Below are positions 11,201 through 26,200 of a DNA stretch of 64,000 bases, one piece after another. This DNA comes from Rhyacichthys aspro (lineage: Eukaryota; Chordata; Actinopteri; Gobiiformes; Rhyacichthyidae): assembly GCA_036850595.1 (NCBI GenBank), contig CM072168.1, positions 17,537,982-17,601,981 of the forward strand, given 5' to 3'. The notes under the pieces were generated by a model that saw nothing but the letters and a program-made list of their open reading frames with translations, made no database searches and was not told the origin of the DNA. Within the stretch, counting starts at the first letter, position 1; every line of letters starts with the position of its first letter. A program made the position numbers and the translations under genes.

Positions 11201-14200
11201 ACGAATACACCACAAATGCATGTATTTAGTTAGAAATACATGAGATACCACTGTCCACTGTCTGTTATGTTAAAAGAGTAACAGCACACACAGTTGTCAG
11301 CTACACTTTTTTAAACTGAATTATTAAGAGAAGAGATTTCCTGAAGCTGGTGTCACACAGACAGAGTTTTGGCCTGTAGCAGTGAGCTGTAGGCAGCGAC
11401 ACACTGCAGCAGAGGCAGCAGCTGCTCCCAGTTTATTCATTAAAGCCTCCACACTGGAGCCTCACACTTGTTTTTACCAAGTATCCACTTGGTGATTACA
11501 TTCTACCTCAAAATAAAACCTTTTAGACCAATACTTGTACCAAAGATGCATTTTTAGACATTTTTCCATTAAGCAGCATGGCACAGTTTGATTAAAGAAA
11601 ACTCCAGAAAAGGCTTGTGTTTCCATTTCTCTGTGAAGGACGGAAGTGCTTCAGAAGTACATCATAGAAGGGCTACAAAGAGTGCTTCTTTATAAATATA
11701 AATACTATGTAAACCAAAGTTATGAAATGTAAGTACAGGTTGCCATTAACTAAACTGAAGAAGTGAGTACATTCTTGTGTGTAGCAGTAGTACAGATGAG
11801 AAGAAAAGCCCTATAGTGCTGCAATAAACACAAGAAAGAAGAAAAAGAAGAAAAATGCTTTCTGTTCATTTACAGCTGTCCAGACAGCTTTAAATCCAAA
11901 GACCTGCAGCAGTCAGTTTTTTACATTTTAGGGACTCACTCTTTTATTATACTGCTATGCCTGCTATTTCCAAATAGAAAAGAAATGCATTGTTTAGCCT
12001 ATAATTCACAAAGCAAGAGCCATGAAACACAGCCTTAATATAAAACTGAAACAGCTGCTGCTAACAAATACTAGCTTTAGGTTATTTGAGAAGTACACCA
12101 TTTAGCAGTATTTCCTCTTGATTATTTTGAACATGATGATGTATATGATATTTCTCAAGTTTAATTTGAAAAACTTTGCCCTTTTGGTTATGTTGTCTTT
12201 TGTTTGCACAACTTCCTGTTTTATTTTGACATCTCACTAACCTCTCTTGTCTTTGAAAAATGACTTCCTGCCCTTGTGATTTTTTTCTTCACTGTGATTG
12301 CCTGATCCAGCTCTAATATCTTTCACCTGAGCCTTGTTTTCTTCACAATAAAGTCTGTGTCTTTCCCTCAGTCCAGTACCAGATTGTCTTGTTCCTTTGT
12401 GCTGAGATTTCCAGTGGTTTATAAAGTATTCTTATTAGTTTATTATCGGTTTAACACCTTGACTTTGCTCATTCCCTTGCTTTTGCCGCCTGTTTTGGAT
12501 GAATTATCATTTATGACCACTTTTCTGGCTTAAAGACCTTGCCTGTGATTTTTGTCTCTTGTGTTGGACTTTTGAGGTCTCACCTGCTTCTGACAGTTGG
12601 AACCACAGTGAAGAGGTTACTAAATTAAACATATTTTGGAGGCTTTGTTTTCCTTTTTGACAGTGGAAATGCCTTCAATACCATGTCATACAAACCCAAT
12701 TGTACTGTACAGCGTCAATGGAAACCTGCACTTAGGTTTTGAAGCTAATACCAAGTGGTTTTACACATATTTGTAGCTGTAGAGAAGGATTTAATGAGTG
12801 ACATGTGATAAAGCATTTGTAAAACAAACAGGCGCTGGTCCAAGTTCAGAGCCACACAAACAGCCACCTCAGCACCTAATTAAACATTAATATTATTCTA
12901 TGTGCATTGAAATCATCATTTAAATATTGCTTGTTTGCATCAGATGTTGTCTATGTGTCTGCTCATTAAGCGTGCCGCATGTAACAGAGATGGAAAACTG
13001 TGATTTTTATTGAGCTGTGAACAGGAGCAAATAACTGAAGCGAGAAGCCACAGGACAGAGCAAAATATCGATTAGTTCGGTCTTTAGTTGGAAGTTAACA
13101 AGAGGCGCTGTGGCATGGCGTTGCCTAGAAAAGCAGAATTACAGACGATTGATTGGTCTCAATGAGCCTTTAACATGTGCTACTTTTGCTCTGGCAATAC
13201 TTCTCCACAGACAGTCAAGAGCCTCTTCATATCAAACCGTATTTATGACGAGTAAAACAGACAGATAAAAGCGATACTGACTGGACTAGACCTGCTCTTT
13301 TAAGCCCAAATAGACGCTGCAGGAGACATGCTTACTGATACTGGGGAAAAAACTTTGGGTGCTTGAAGATGAATTAAGGAGAAAGAAAAATCATTGCACC
13401 TGTTTTCAGTGCAGAAAAAACGTCTTACATACTTAAAGCCCAATCCAACATGCCTTAAATGAATAACAAGAGTCATAAACAGAGTGAAATAAAGTGTATT
13501 TTATACTGAATCGTGCTTGATGACCTATGTAAACTAAACACTGTAGGAGAGCACTATGGATCATTTTCAGTCATGTGATTTTTCGCCATCTTGGTTGGCA
13601 CAAAGCCTCGAGCGATGCATATAATGAAGTTAATCTATAACGAAGACACAAAGCACCAAGATAAAGCTAAATATGTGATTAATGGGGCTGCAGCCGTTGG
13701 AAATATCAATATACACTGATCAGACATAACATTATGAGCACTGACAGGTGAAAAGAATAACACTGATTGTCTCTTCATCATGGCACCTTTTTAATGAGTG
13801 GGATATATAAGGAGCAGGTGAACATTTTGTCTCAAAGCTGATGTGTTAGAAGCAGGAAAAATAGGCAGCGTCAGGATTTGAGCGAGTTTGACGAGGGCCA
13901 AATTGTGGTCAGAGCATCTTTAAAACTTAAGCTCTTCTGTGTGTTCCCGGCCTACAGTGGTCAGTATCTGTGAAAAGTGGTCCAAGGAAGGAACAGTGGT
14001 GAAACGGGACAGGATCACGGGTCAGGGGTCACTGATGCACGTGGGCAGTGAAGGCTGGTGCGTGTGGTCTGATCCAATAGACCAGCTACAGATGTTAATG
14101 CTGGTTTTGATAGAAAGGTGTCAGAATACACAGTGCATCAGTTTGTTGTGTTTGGGGCTGCATAGCCACAGAACAACTCACACAGTAATGGTGGCCGTGT

Positions 14201-17200
14201 TTGTGAAAAAGCTTGTGACACAACATTTGATCTACTAGTGAAAAGTAATGTATCTATGTTAAAGAGGTACTGTCCATCAGCACAATGAGGTTATATGTAT
14301 TCAGGCACCATTAGATGTTCACTCTTTTCTTTTCTCCTGTTGTCTCACGCATTAAATTAAAAACTGCATCGTCAACTGATCCTCTGAGTGTATAAGGGCC
14401 GCCGAGCGTGAGCCAAGTCGTAGCTGCTTTAAATCTATTCAGCTCACAACAGGAGCTGAAGGCAGCGTTAATTCACTCTGTAGTGGCTCCGACGAGTGTG
14501 CTTAGTCGGAGCACTGCTGAAATTTTAATGAGGTGATTAACCCTCGAGGGCAGCCGTCGGTCCGAATCAAACATGTTTGATATTTGCAGTGGCGTGCTGG
14601 TGGTGTTGCTCCAGCCAATCAGATTGAAGTCCTCAACCTGTCCTTAAACACTGCTTATGTCTTACACTGGTTGAGAAGGAAAAGCAGAGACTAACTTAAC
14701 TATTAAATCAAAAGTCTGTCTGGTGATGAGTAACTCTGAAGCGGCTCTACAGAGGACTATCTGCAGATGGAAATAGACGTTTAAAGTTTCACAAAACCCA
14801 GTGGAAAGGTCAGCTACTTTTTGTTTCTACAGCAGATGACATTGTTCAAACCTTATGGAGATATCATAAAGCAACTCTTAAAAGCAAAGAATGAAACTGT
14901 CCCTTGGGAAAACACAAGATGAGGGTCCGTTAAATACTGAGGAAATCACAAGGGACAGGTTATAATTTAAACTAATTATATCAACAAAGGCCAAGCTATA
15001 CAAACTTATTTCCTAATCATTTATGTATGTCTCTTTAACTCATCTGGTGTCAGGTTATAATTATGTATATTACATGACATGGGTTATCAAAATTACACAA
15101 ACATCTGTTAGAACATGTACCATGTATTCACAGTGACTCGGGTTCAAATTCAGTCAATGTGCTCCCTGTTTCTCTTTATTTACACTCAATACCCAACAGA
15201 AGAAGGTTAAAATGTCCAAAACAAACCTTAAAAAGCTGTGTTTCAAAGGATGTGATTCATACTATAACTTAATAGTGTTGGTAAAACAGCCTCTTTCTTT
15301 CCCAAAGCAACAATCCAACTAAACAATTATAAATGAATGGCTTCATCATGCCTGGATGAGCCTTTGCATGCAACTTTCACTGGGTGAATCTATGGAGATG
15401 AGCAATCAGGCCCTGAGTTCCCTGTTAATTATCTGAATGCTCTGGTTAAACCATTACCAACAGAATACAAATGCAGAAAAGCACCACAACAAGCAAATGA
15501 AAAAAGAAACATGGAGGTAAAAAGCACAGAGTTAGGCATCCAGCAGGTCAGACCGCTCACAGCCAAATCAACACATTTATCACTTACACATTATAGTCAT
15601 TTTTGGTCTTCACTTCTGTCTGCAAACTGTAAAATGGTAAAGCACAGATATAGTCTTAAGGCTAAAAGCTAAAGACAGAGGCTCTGAGTTAGTTAGAAAA
15701 CAGAGGGTCCTGACCTATCACGGCGTCCTGGGAGGGGCTTTTCACTGCGGATCCATTTTCACCATCAGATCTTCGGTTCAGCATCGGCATCTTTTGAAGA
15801 AAGAAACAAAACACTTCATAAGTCTAACTCAGGAACATCAGCATCAATTCTCCTTTGGCCAATACTTGTATCGTGTCAAGGCAAAATATAGGCAATGACA
15901 GACTGTTTGTGCACAGAGCATTGGTTAACAAAATGGGTCAGAGTAAACCAGAGGTAGGACTTAACTATTTACGTTTATTCAAGCTATTTACTTATATTTT
16001 TTGTACATTTTTGAGGGATGAATGAAATTGTGGTGATTACCTGTGGGTCTCCGGGGATGTCCGTATGTCCTTGTAAGTCATTGAGCGACATTCCTGGGCA
16101 GGGCATTGAGATACAGGCCCGCACTGCATCATGAGGCTCTCTCCTCCCCACAGAGCTGAAGCAAAGCCATATGTCAACAAAGCACTACTCAGTGAAAGCC
16201 TTTGATACAGACTCAACATGCCCAGGGTGCTTTAGCTGATAGATGGGACTATATCTCTAAAAACCTGGCTCCGATCTTTATAAAATGTGTCAGAACTTGT
16301 TTCAGGGCGAAGGAGACTGATGTGTATAAGATAGCATGACAAATATGAGCATCAAAGACAGTAAATAATAATATTAGCCTAAGTGATATGAACCAATTTG
16401 TTTGATTAAAGCTTGAGCTGGTGCTGTTACAGTTGTATAATACTGGTCGGGTCAGTACAGCACAGTTTTAGAGGTGTAATGTTGAATAGAAATACTTAAT
16501 TAGCCAACTGAGCTACTTTGGTTTTAATGATATGGTTACTTAAAGGATAAACACAACAGTCTGACAGAAAATAAGAGTGAAAATGAGAATCAAAATTAAA
16601 AACACATGGCTTTTTCTCGGTGAATATAAAACCTTGCATTCAACGTCGATATTGCATTAAACAAAAGCAGAACATCTGACGTGAAATGTAGGAAAGTGGT
16701 GCAGCTGTTTAAATGTGACGTTTAGAAAGCTGCAAATAAATAGGACATTGTTTTCTTCTACTGTTCATTCTGGCAGTATTCAGATATAGCCTCATACCTC
16801 CAGCCTCTTGCACAACACACAAGGATGCACTCTTAACTACACACCTCCTCTCAGCTCAGAGCTCAAAGGAAACACAAGCCACTTCAGGGTTTACCAGAAT
16901 GCTCTCCTGACCCGACCCAGGCTGAACCAGAATCAGGAAATTAACCACGCACTTCCTTTTACAAAGATAATATAAAGAACCAAAGTGTAGGGATTTCTTA
17001 CCACTCTTTGCCTTCACTTTTTCTTCTTTCTCTCTTTTTGTCAGACTTGGTTTGCTTTCCTCCCAGCAGTGACGTAATCTTCTGTTCTCTTTTTTCTTCT
17101 TTTACTTTTGGAGGTTCATTCTTTTTGCTCGGCGCCGGGAGCTTGCTTTTCCGAAACCCAAACCAGTTGGCTATGCTTGATCCAGATTTCTGCTTCACTT

Positions 17201-20200
17201 CACTGGTTCTCTCTTGTTCCTGAGACTTGTGCAAGTTCTCCTCGATACCTATCATCACTTTCTCTTCGATTGTGGTGATGGTGCTTTGTCTCTCCGGTTC
17301 TTCAGACACCGGCTCTCCAAAGGCGCTTGAAAACTGTTGTTCGATTTGGAGGCGCCTTGCTTGTTCTCGTTGCTGTTTTAAACTTTGCAGTCTTTCGCTG
17401 GAGGAGCCCAAATGAGAGGGAGCCGCCAGCCCTTCTTCGATTAAGAAGTTGTTCAAAAGGGATCGATTCATGGGACAGTGGTAACTACTGGAGCAGCTCA
17501 TACTTCCTGGAAGAACATCACCGAGAGAGTTCAAGGAGCTTCCTGAGTGCGTTTTGATCTGAGTTCGGACCTTTCCGGATCGGTTGAAGCTCGGTCTGTC
17601 CATGTAGCGAGCACCAAAACTCTGACTACGAGCTTTAGCACCGTTCATACCCATGACTGGCTTAAAGGGCGGTCTGGTCGACACAGATACGGACCGTTTG
17701 AACAGCCATCCTTCTTCGTCAAACCCCCAATCTAACATCACCCCATGGTCTGGAGCCATAGGCTGAACACAGGGCTCAGAGTCTAGCGAGTTACAGCGTG
17801 TCTCGATCCGTCTGCGGGCCTTCTCATGAGCACCACCATCGTGCATCTTCTGAGGATCACAACAAAAAGTCTGAAATGTCTGGAGACTTCTCTGATCTTC
17901 GCTGCCTTGTCTTCCAAAAACAAGGAACGTATTGCTGTCCTGTCCAGCGATGGCCTCGTGGGACTTGGCGTTGACAGGAATAGCCATTTTCACAGCTCTT
18001 GAAGTTGAACTTTGAGGATTATGCACAATCCCATGATAGTAAACATTAGAATAATTTGGAAGGAGTACTTCTGAAAGTTTGGGCTCACTGATGCTCTGTT
18101 GGGTTCTTTGTAAGACGTTTTGACTTGCCAGAATAAAATGAGGTCCATTTTCATTGTGGCATGTGCCCATTCTGTCCAAAGCTTGTGGTTCATGAACTTG
18201 AATTCGAGATGAAGCAGTGTGGGTCTCCATTTTTGGGTTGGTGTATTGATTGTCTTTCGCAGAGGACAGCTGACTTGACTGAGGCTTGGTCGTATTTGAT
18301 GCTGTTTTCAAGCTGACAGAGCTTTGAGGCTTGGACAAAGAGTCAGAGCCAGATCTTAGGAGGAGAGAGGTACTTCGACCTGGAAGCGGCGGAGGAGACG
18401 GGGATCTGTGCTCTGAACTGGGAACATCAAAGTCTTGGCGTCGCTGTTTCCGCGGAGAGCACGGTAAATTGTCATAGGCGCCATCTTCCACTGACTCACT
18501 GTTGGATTTGCATCTGGTGATCTGCATTGGGATCTTAGTTGGACTCTTTAAGCCTTCCTTGAACGGTTTGGAGTGTTTCACCGGGGAAGCAAGAGGAGAT
18601 CTGTTTTGCACGTTATCGAGGGACTTTGACGTAGTTACAGCGTCATGATCATCTTTATCAATTTTAGCCAATGCTCCTTTGCTTGAACCATGTGTCTTAC
18701 TGAAACTCGTCCTTTTATTTGCAACGCTTTGACCTGAAGGATTCGTTTGTCCTTTTGGCTTATGACCCTTAATAAGCTTTTGATGAAGAGGGGAGTGTGT
18801 ATGTTTGGGTTGATCCTGACCTCCATCTGCACTCTTGCTCCGTAAAATGAACGCCCTTCTTGCCGAGTCACAGAGCTCTAGTTTTTGCCCCATCTGCGAA
18901 GTTTCCGACATGCTGTTTTCTTGTGTTTCACTGCTCACTTGACTCCCCTGATCTCTGCACTGGGGTACTTCCATCGAGGAGCTTCTCTGTCTGGCTTCAC
19001 TGACACCGCTCAAGGCTCTGGTTGCAGTGTTTTGAATACAAGAGCCTCCCTCATGCTCCATTTGTTTGATCCCACACTTTCCCTGTTGCCTTTTGACTTG
19101 ATCGAGTCGAGATTTCCGATCAGAAGTCTTTTCCTGGTTGTTATTCTTGTCACTTAACTTCATATGCTTTTGTTTTTCCAGTGAGTTGTCTTCCGTTTGT
19201 AGCAGGCCATCTGTTGGGCTGACACCAGGTTTTACAGTAGGGCTGTCTAAAAAGGAGATATTATCTGTCACTGGTGAAGGAAAAAGACCAGTATTCCCTG
19301 CAAGTTTCACAGAATCTTCCTGAAAGTCTTCATCTTGAGTTAATTTCAGTTTTTCCAGGCAAAGAAGCTCTTTAACTGGTTGTTCACTGGATTCACTATT
19401 TCCTACTTTAGTCGACACATCCTCTGCTTCATCAGAGTCTGGGACAGTCATCTCTGTATCAGCCTTAAAGGATTTGTTTACAGCTGTTGCTTGTTTGGCT
19501 CCAGTGCTTTTCTGGCCACACTTGACGCCAAACGAGTAAATCCCTTCATTAGAGGTCATACAATCTTTGCAGTGTGCTACAGCGGGAAGTGACGACGCCT
19601 CTTTGGGACACATTTGGAGGCGCTTAAGACCTTTTAAAATGTGTCCTTCCTTCCAGCCGAGGTCTGTCGGTTCAAGGGGAGCAGACTGGTTGCTGGATAC
19701 GGAGCCTGTGCTCAGCCTTTTGTCCCGGCCTCCTCCACACTACACATGAAAAGAAACATTAGTTTTTTTTACTTATAACAGTAATTATTGCTTATAAAGC
19801 CTACAATGATTGTCAAAAGCTACTTGTTTTTGCAAAAAGTATCATATGTAAGGGTTGATCAAGAATAAAGTGTGCCGTTTGCTGTTTTAATTACACGACA
19901 TTGCCACTCTTGTTGTCGTAAAGTTAACATTTTTGAGTCTAAGTCACTCACAAGTCCAAAACATTCAAGTCTTCGTCTATCCAGATTGAATCATCTTAAC
20001 ACTAAGTAACACTATAATTTAATTTAATAATTACAAACCCACAGAACCAATAGATAGGCCTAGAGTTTTTACTTTTTCAGACTATTTTTTCACAATTATT
20101 CATGACAAGGTTCAGAGTAAAGTGGGGTGCTGAAAACTGATTTCTAACTGACTACCATTTTGTGCAATCAAAACCATGTACAGCACACATTTAGGTGGAT

Positions 20201-23200
20201 TAACCTGCGTATATACCATCTCAACAAATATATGTGTGTATCTTACGAGAAATATATATGTATAAAATCTTTTTCGTATTCGTTTTTAGTGTTTTTATCA
20301 CTTTTCAACAGATGTGCTATTTGCAGTTGCTATGGTTACAAGTTGATGGCAGTAATACAGCACAACCTGAGGTATACTGTATACTGCCTACACAGTTTGC
20401 TGCACATCTGTCAGCCAATTAAAAAAAAAACAGGACACATAGTATAAAAAACAACAGTAAATCCAACCCACCTGTTTGGAGAGGCCACGCCCCTCGGCCC
20501 AGGTGTGAGATCCAGACGAATACTCGCTGCATGCGCTGGACAGAGACAGTTCACTGCCGCTGCCGCTGCCACTGCTTCTGGGGCAGGTGAGACTGAGCAG
20601 ACTGGGCCACCTTCCAGCGGGGATACTGGCTTTTCCATTTCGCTGTATGTCCTGCAATGGGAATAAGTAATAAATAGTTACGGGATGGTACAAAGTTGGA
20701 AGAGAGGAATGTTTTGGCAGCTTTTATGTCAGCTCCCACATCACCAACCACAAAATTATACATTTGATCCTGGACTAACTGTATCTTAACATTTAAAATA
20801 GAAGCAGTATTGACTTATATTTACTTTTATTCACCACAAAAAACTGGGACACTTTTATTTAAAGTCTAACCAATCTCTGCAGATGTTAATGTTTTCCGAT
20901 ACACATTTCCTTCTGTTTGTTGCTGAGTTTTTATTCAATAGTCTTTCTTCTGTCTGAACGATATATAGAGAAACGATGTGAGGCCCCTCGGCTCTCTATT
21001 TGTCTCTGTCACACATCTCTATGAATCGATAAACTGGACACACAGATGTCTCTTTTCATCCCGAGGCTAATTGAAAAATGAAATGACATTTTCCACTCCA
21101 CAGCGTTATATGGCTGCAGTTTTAAAATACAATGTGTTCTTGTGTTTCACTGGACTGCAGGTGAATAGCAATGTGTTTATATTATATGAGAAGTGCTAAA
21201 AGAGGCCTCTGCTTTTATCAAACTAAAATCAAACTCAAGACTTTTTGCTTTGAGCTGACACTGCTACCCACCAGGCTACTTAAAATCTAAAAGTGACTCT
21301 GACTTCATGAAATGACCCCAAAGGGACCTGTAGATTATAAACAATGATCTATTTTCTTTCACCAAATGACATTTAGACACAATTACATTTATGACCTTCT
21401 TGTTGTATCCACTGTGCTACCAATATCAAAAAGTTATGTGTGCAAGCAATGTGTGCTCAAGGAAAACGTAATGAAACATTTGTCCCACATTTGTTACTCA
21501 AGTAAATGTATTTAAATGAATGTAACTAATGATGGGTTTCACATGTTCCTTCTAACATTGTTTTTAATGTCCTTTCAAAATGATACTCTTTGGATCATTC
21601 AAATGAGTCACTGTCAATTTCATTCAGTCTGTGCCGGAGTTTTTTTAGACTTTAAAAAACCCTCTAAAAACTAATAGTTCAAAAGGTTTGTTGTCCACAA
21701 TGCAGACCATTAATATCTCAGAACAGAGTGTTCCTTCTAAAATGCCAGACGCTGCTAATGGACAGTGCTTGTATTAAAAGTTTCTAAAAGCGGCGACAGG
21801 AGTGGCTTCTGATTAATATTTCAACAAATGTTTTTGTATTTCGGAGTAGACTCTTCAGTTTTAATGTGCCTTCTCTGGCAAAGACTCCTGTTAATGTGGT
21901 TTTCAAAGTCGTGTTACTTTTTGTCAAGTCTCTCAAACACAGAGTCAGTGTTAGATGTTGCACTAGGGCCTTTTCCACTGACAGAGACCTAAAGGTTCCT
22001 CGCGCCGTGACCCCATTTAAAAGAGCATTGATCGTCTGTTCAGCTGCCGAGGCCTGCTTCCTTCTCAAAGTCATTAGTGTCATCTGTTAGCAATAATTAA
22101 TCTGAATAGGAAATAATTGCATAAGGGAGCTTGGGACTGAAGTCATTCGGTCCATTCATTGATATGCACCTATTATTTGATTATACGCACTGGCCTTTAT
22201 TCAGGAGCATTGTGGGAGAAGGCCGCGCTGCCACGAACAAATCTCTGAACTAATTACAGTCGGCGAGTCGAGGGTTATCGGAGATTTGACACAAGCGATA
22301 AAGTTCAACAAAACCCTCAATCAGAGACGCACACTGTGGATCCAGTCAAGGGCAAGTCCAGTAAAAAGGGCTTTTCCTGTTTTATCTTTCATATTTATAC
22401 AAGTTGTATCGTGTAACTTATACTTTAAAAGATAAAACTCACGCAATGGAGAAATTGTTGTTGCAATTATATCTTGAGCTGCTTTTCAATGTTTGAAAAA
22501 TGAGAGTTTAAGTTTAATATAGTCAAAAATTAAGCCTTTTTCTGTGTCTGTTGTTTACAGAATTAAGACGGTAAAATCCTTAATAATTGGACACATTTCA
22601 AGGCATTGCACTATAGCGTTTTCTGTTATGTTTTTCATGTTTCAGTCAATTTAAGCTACTCTATGCTGATAAAAAAATTAAAAAAGTGACATTATTGACT
22701 TGAATAGGTGATATACGCTGCATTAGACTCATTGTCAAAGCAATAAATGCACATCATTTTAGAGCACTTGTGTTTGGTCCTGACTTTTGGTTCAAACTAA
22801 ATTATAAAGTGTGAGCGCTCCAGCTGCTCCTTGGTCTCGGTTCGGACCAAACTGAACCAAGGTCTGGGAAAGTGAGTTTGCCGATAGTTTGGACTTTCAA
22901 CGAATCAGCTTTTTAAAAAAAATTTAATTTTCATACCATTCAATGATGACATTAGTCTTGTTTTTTTCTGACTCTTACTCTTACGCTACTTGAGATTGTT
23001 TTCTTCTCCTCTTTTTGGATCTATTTGACGCCGAAGGAAAGGTGTGAAACCACAGTATGTTGAGGACGGTGAATTGATTTTCCATAAAGCTATTTTCATA
23101 TTCACTGCCTGTAAATCCGATCAGCAGACCATTGTAGCACAAGGACAAAGTAGTTTCCTCGCTCGTTTGAGTTCACTTCGAAATTTTTACAGTGTCATCA

Positions 23201-26200
23201 AAATCCAGCCATGCGTCTCATGGAGCAGCCCAAATCAAGGTTACACTTGTTGTCTGTGTAACTCAAGTTTATCTCACTAACGCTAACAGCCATCCTCGTG
23301 TTTGTGCACTTTTCAGCCTCCAAGTCATTAATCCTTTTTTACTCCTTTGTTTTGGGCCTTTTCATGCCACCTTCACCTTCTCTGACCCCTCTTTTCTTGC
23401 AGCTGTTTTTTGTCTGTTGGGATGGGCTCTAATGAGATCCACTGTTGTTCACTTGAGACGATGAAAGCAGGGCTTAAAATGGTAGAAAATAAGGAAAGAA
23501 AGAGGTGGGGTCTCTATATGAAGAGTTACTGTGGATATAATACAACAATTCAGTCTTATATTGTTAAAATGAACTAAAGCATTGCAATTATGTTTTGGTA
23601 TTCATGTTATGCAACTATTATTTTTATTTATTTATTATTATTAACGCCTTTGATTTGAGTTTTGCAGTACTATCAGCCCTCCCTCAGGCAATAGTGCTCA
23701 AAACTAGATAAGGGTAACTTTTCACACAAACCGGTGCGAGTTTCTGTTCCCGGGGCAGCAGGCATTGACAATCAATCCATCATATTCACAAATGAATGAA
23801 TACTGAATATAGATGTCAAATAGAGGCTGATCTCTGCTTGAGGAGTTTACTCTAATCAACCCTTACTCCATAAATATCTGCATTATCCACCGTTTATAAA
23901 AGACACTGCTCTAGAGCCTTACGCCACTGTTAATGCGACATCGCTCTGCACACATTTGTTTACATTCGAGAGGAGCAAAACTTAAAGCCGTGTGCCTAAT
24001 TTGCATTAATCCACTGTAGCATTTGCAGAATGAATAAGCTTCTATGTGTCACTAATCCTCTGTAATAAATGAAAAGGTTAGTGACGTTGGATTGTCAAAA
24101 TACTGCAGATGCTCCTTTCCTAACTCAATAAGCAACGACCTCATGACGTTGCGCTCAAAGGTTAAGGAACAGTGATTAAGGAGAGGACACACACATCTTA
24201 TTAAAGTATTCAGATTCATCCAGAGTCCCTCCCTTGTCTCCGTCTCTGTCTGCAGCAGCTGCGCTTTAACCCGAGTCGATCAGCCTGACGGGGAACAGGT
24301 GTGCCGTCGCAGTGATTAAAGAACCTAACAAGCATAACTCGCTGCGAAAAACAAATTTTCCGTTTCACTAATTCCAACGTAATTATCTCAGTGTTATCTG
24401 GTACATTGAGAACCGTGGCCCTGAAATCAAAACCCTGCTAATCCCTTCTCTCTCTGTTACAGATGGGGACAATTAGTGACAGGGACAAACAAACAAGCCA
24501 CGTTTCATTTTCTGAAAAACTCTCTCAAGCTCAAAGTAAACTACATTGACCATGATGCCCCTCTGTAGTACCACTCAGTCAAAAGCTGTCAGTTATGTTG
24601 AATTATTGACATTTGATTCATCTTTGGTAAAAAATGTGTGCTTTCAAACTATTTTGGCTCAAGCTTGAAATATTTTCTTGAAAGATTTTTCCTTTCCAAA
24701 CATTCATTTTCAAAAACATTATCTTTTGAGAGTCAAGCTCACATTTTTGCGAGATAAGTAAACCCAATTAATAAACCAGGCCACAGCAGTAGTGAGTGAT
24801 GATAAGTCTGTGATTAATGAGTCTCTGTGAGTGTGAACACGTCCGTCGAGTTTGAGCAGAAGCAGCCGAGCGTCGACACCAAACTGCTTCAGACAGACGG
24901 AGGGTTTGACCTTTACACAAAAGGTTAAAGATGAAGCGCGATGTTTCCTGCTCGACTAGACTCACGGCATCTTTAATGACCTGGACTGGGACTTCCTACT
25001 TTTTCGTCAGGACTTTTATGAGGGCAAAAATCTGCAGTACTATTTTACTAATGACCAGTTTTGCTTTAAAAGACTATATGTAATGTTTTTCCTTTGAAAT
25101 ATTCAGACAATAACCTTAACATGAGTCTGGCCAGCCATTCTTATTCTTTTGTCTCTACACAAAAACCGGTCTCTGTGAAGTTGGATTTTCAGGACACAGA
25201 ACAAACTCTCTTAATAGACATAAAACTGAGAAAAAAATCAGAGAAATGAAGCAGTGCGTAAAGCCCGTCCCATTTTAGATAAATAGTCTCGACTGGTCCC
25301 ACAGGATCTATGGGATCTCTTCATACGTGAAAGTATGTCCCTGCAGAGCTACCGTAGATGCTCACAAGGAGGAAGGGAGTGTAATTATGTGATAATAATA
25401 CAGTAGTGACAATAGCAAGATCCATAATTTAATGTCACTTGTCTAAAGACTGTTTCTTCTTAAGCAGGAAGCATGTCAGTAATTGTCTCTATCTTCTGTA
25501 ATCCTTCATTCTTTCATTAATTAACTTAATTTCTTCTGTTTATCCCAGTCTTTTTAACCATGAAAGTCCTCATTGGCCCAATTGAGTGCTCAGAAGCTGG
25601 GTTTAAGGTATATTTTCCTGTCAGATTCATCCAAGAAGCCAGACCTGTCCATCTTGGATCAATAATTTGTGTGTGGAGCTGACTTGGACTCAGTTTGCTT
25701 CAGGAAATACACATTTCTTTTCATTGCATCTTTTTTGTCGGAAAAACAAGCACAGAGGAGAAATGGAGCAAATGTTTTTGTTAGACTCTGCGTTTGAAGA
25801 TGATAAGCCCCATAGTTCAACTCTTAAGACTCCTACATGCTAGATATTCCTTTTTATCCCATGTTTATATAAATACTCCCATTATAACCAGAAATTAATG
25901 ATCACATTCCTGCTCAGATTAATCCGGCTCTGTGTTGTGTGTGAGCTGCAGTGCATTATTTTTGTGGCGATGATCAAAGCAGAAAAAAACGAGCCCATGA
26001 GGAGGTTATAAACAAACGTAAAGAACAGCAAACCGACCCTGGATCAAAGAGTGGCTGCAAGAAAAACATTCAGTCTCAAAACATTTGAGCTGTAAGTGCA
26101 AAACAGTTTCTGTTGTCTGCATAAGAGAAAATTAACCGTTCTTTCATTACTTTTTAGGTTTTAACTGTTTTTTTTGCCCTCAGACCGAAACAGAAAATAA

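Noticed and set aside
13939..14238. 99-residue plus-strand frame as a host gene
   Set aside because: It is a frameshifted relic of a Tc1-like transposase.
16998..19613. Assigning the large exon to NCKAP5L (Cep169) instead of NCKAP5
   Set aside because: Both share IEEKVM and W-FG--KSKLPA, but KDCM-SNEGIYS, GMNGAKARS-SF, SGKVRTQI and the CSEYSSGS exon point to NCKAP5.
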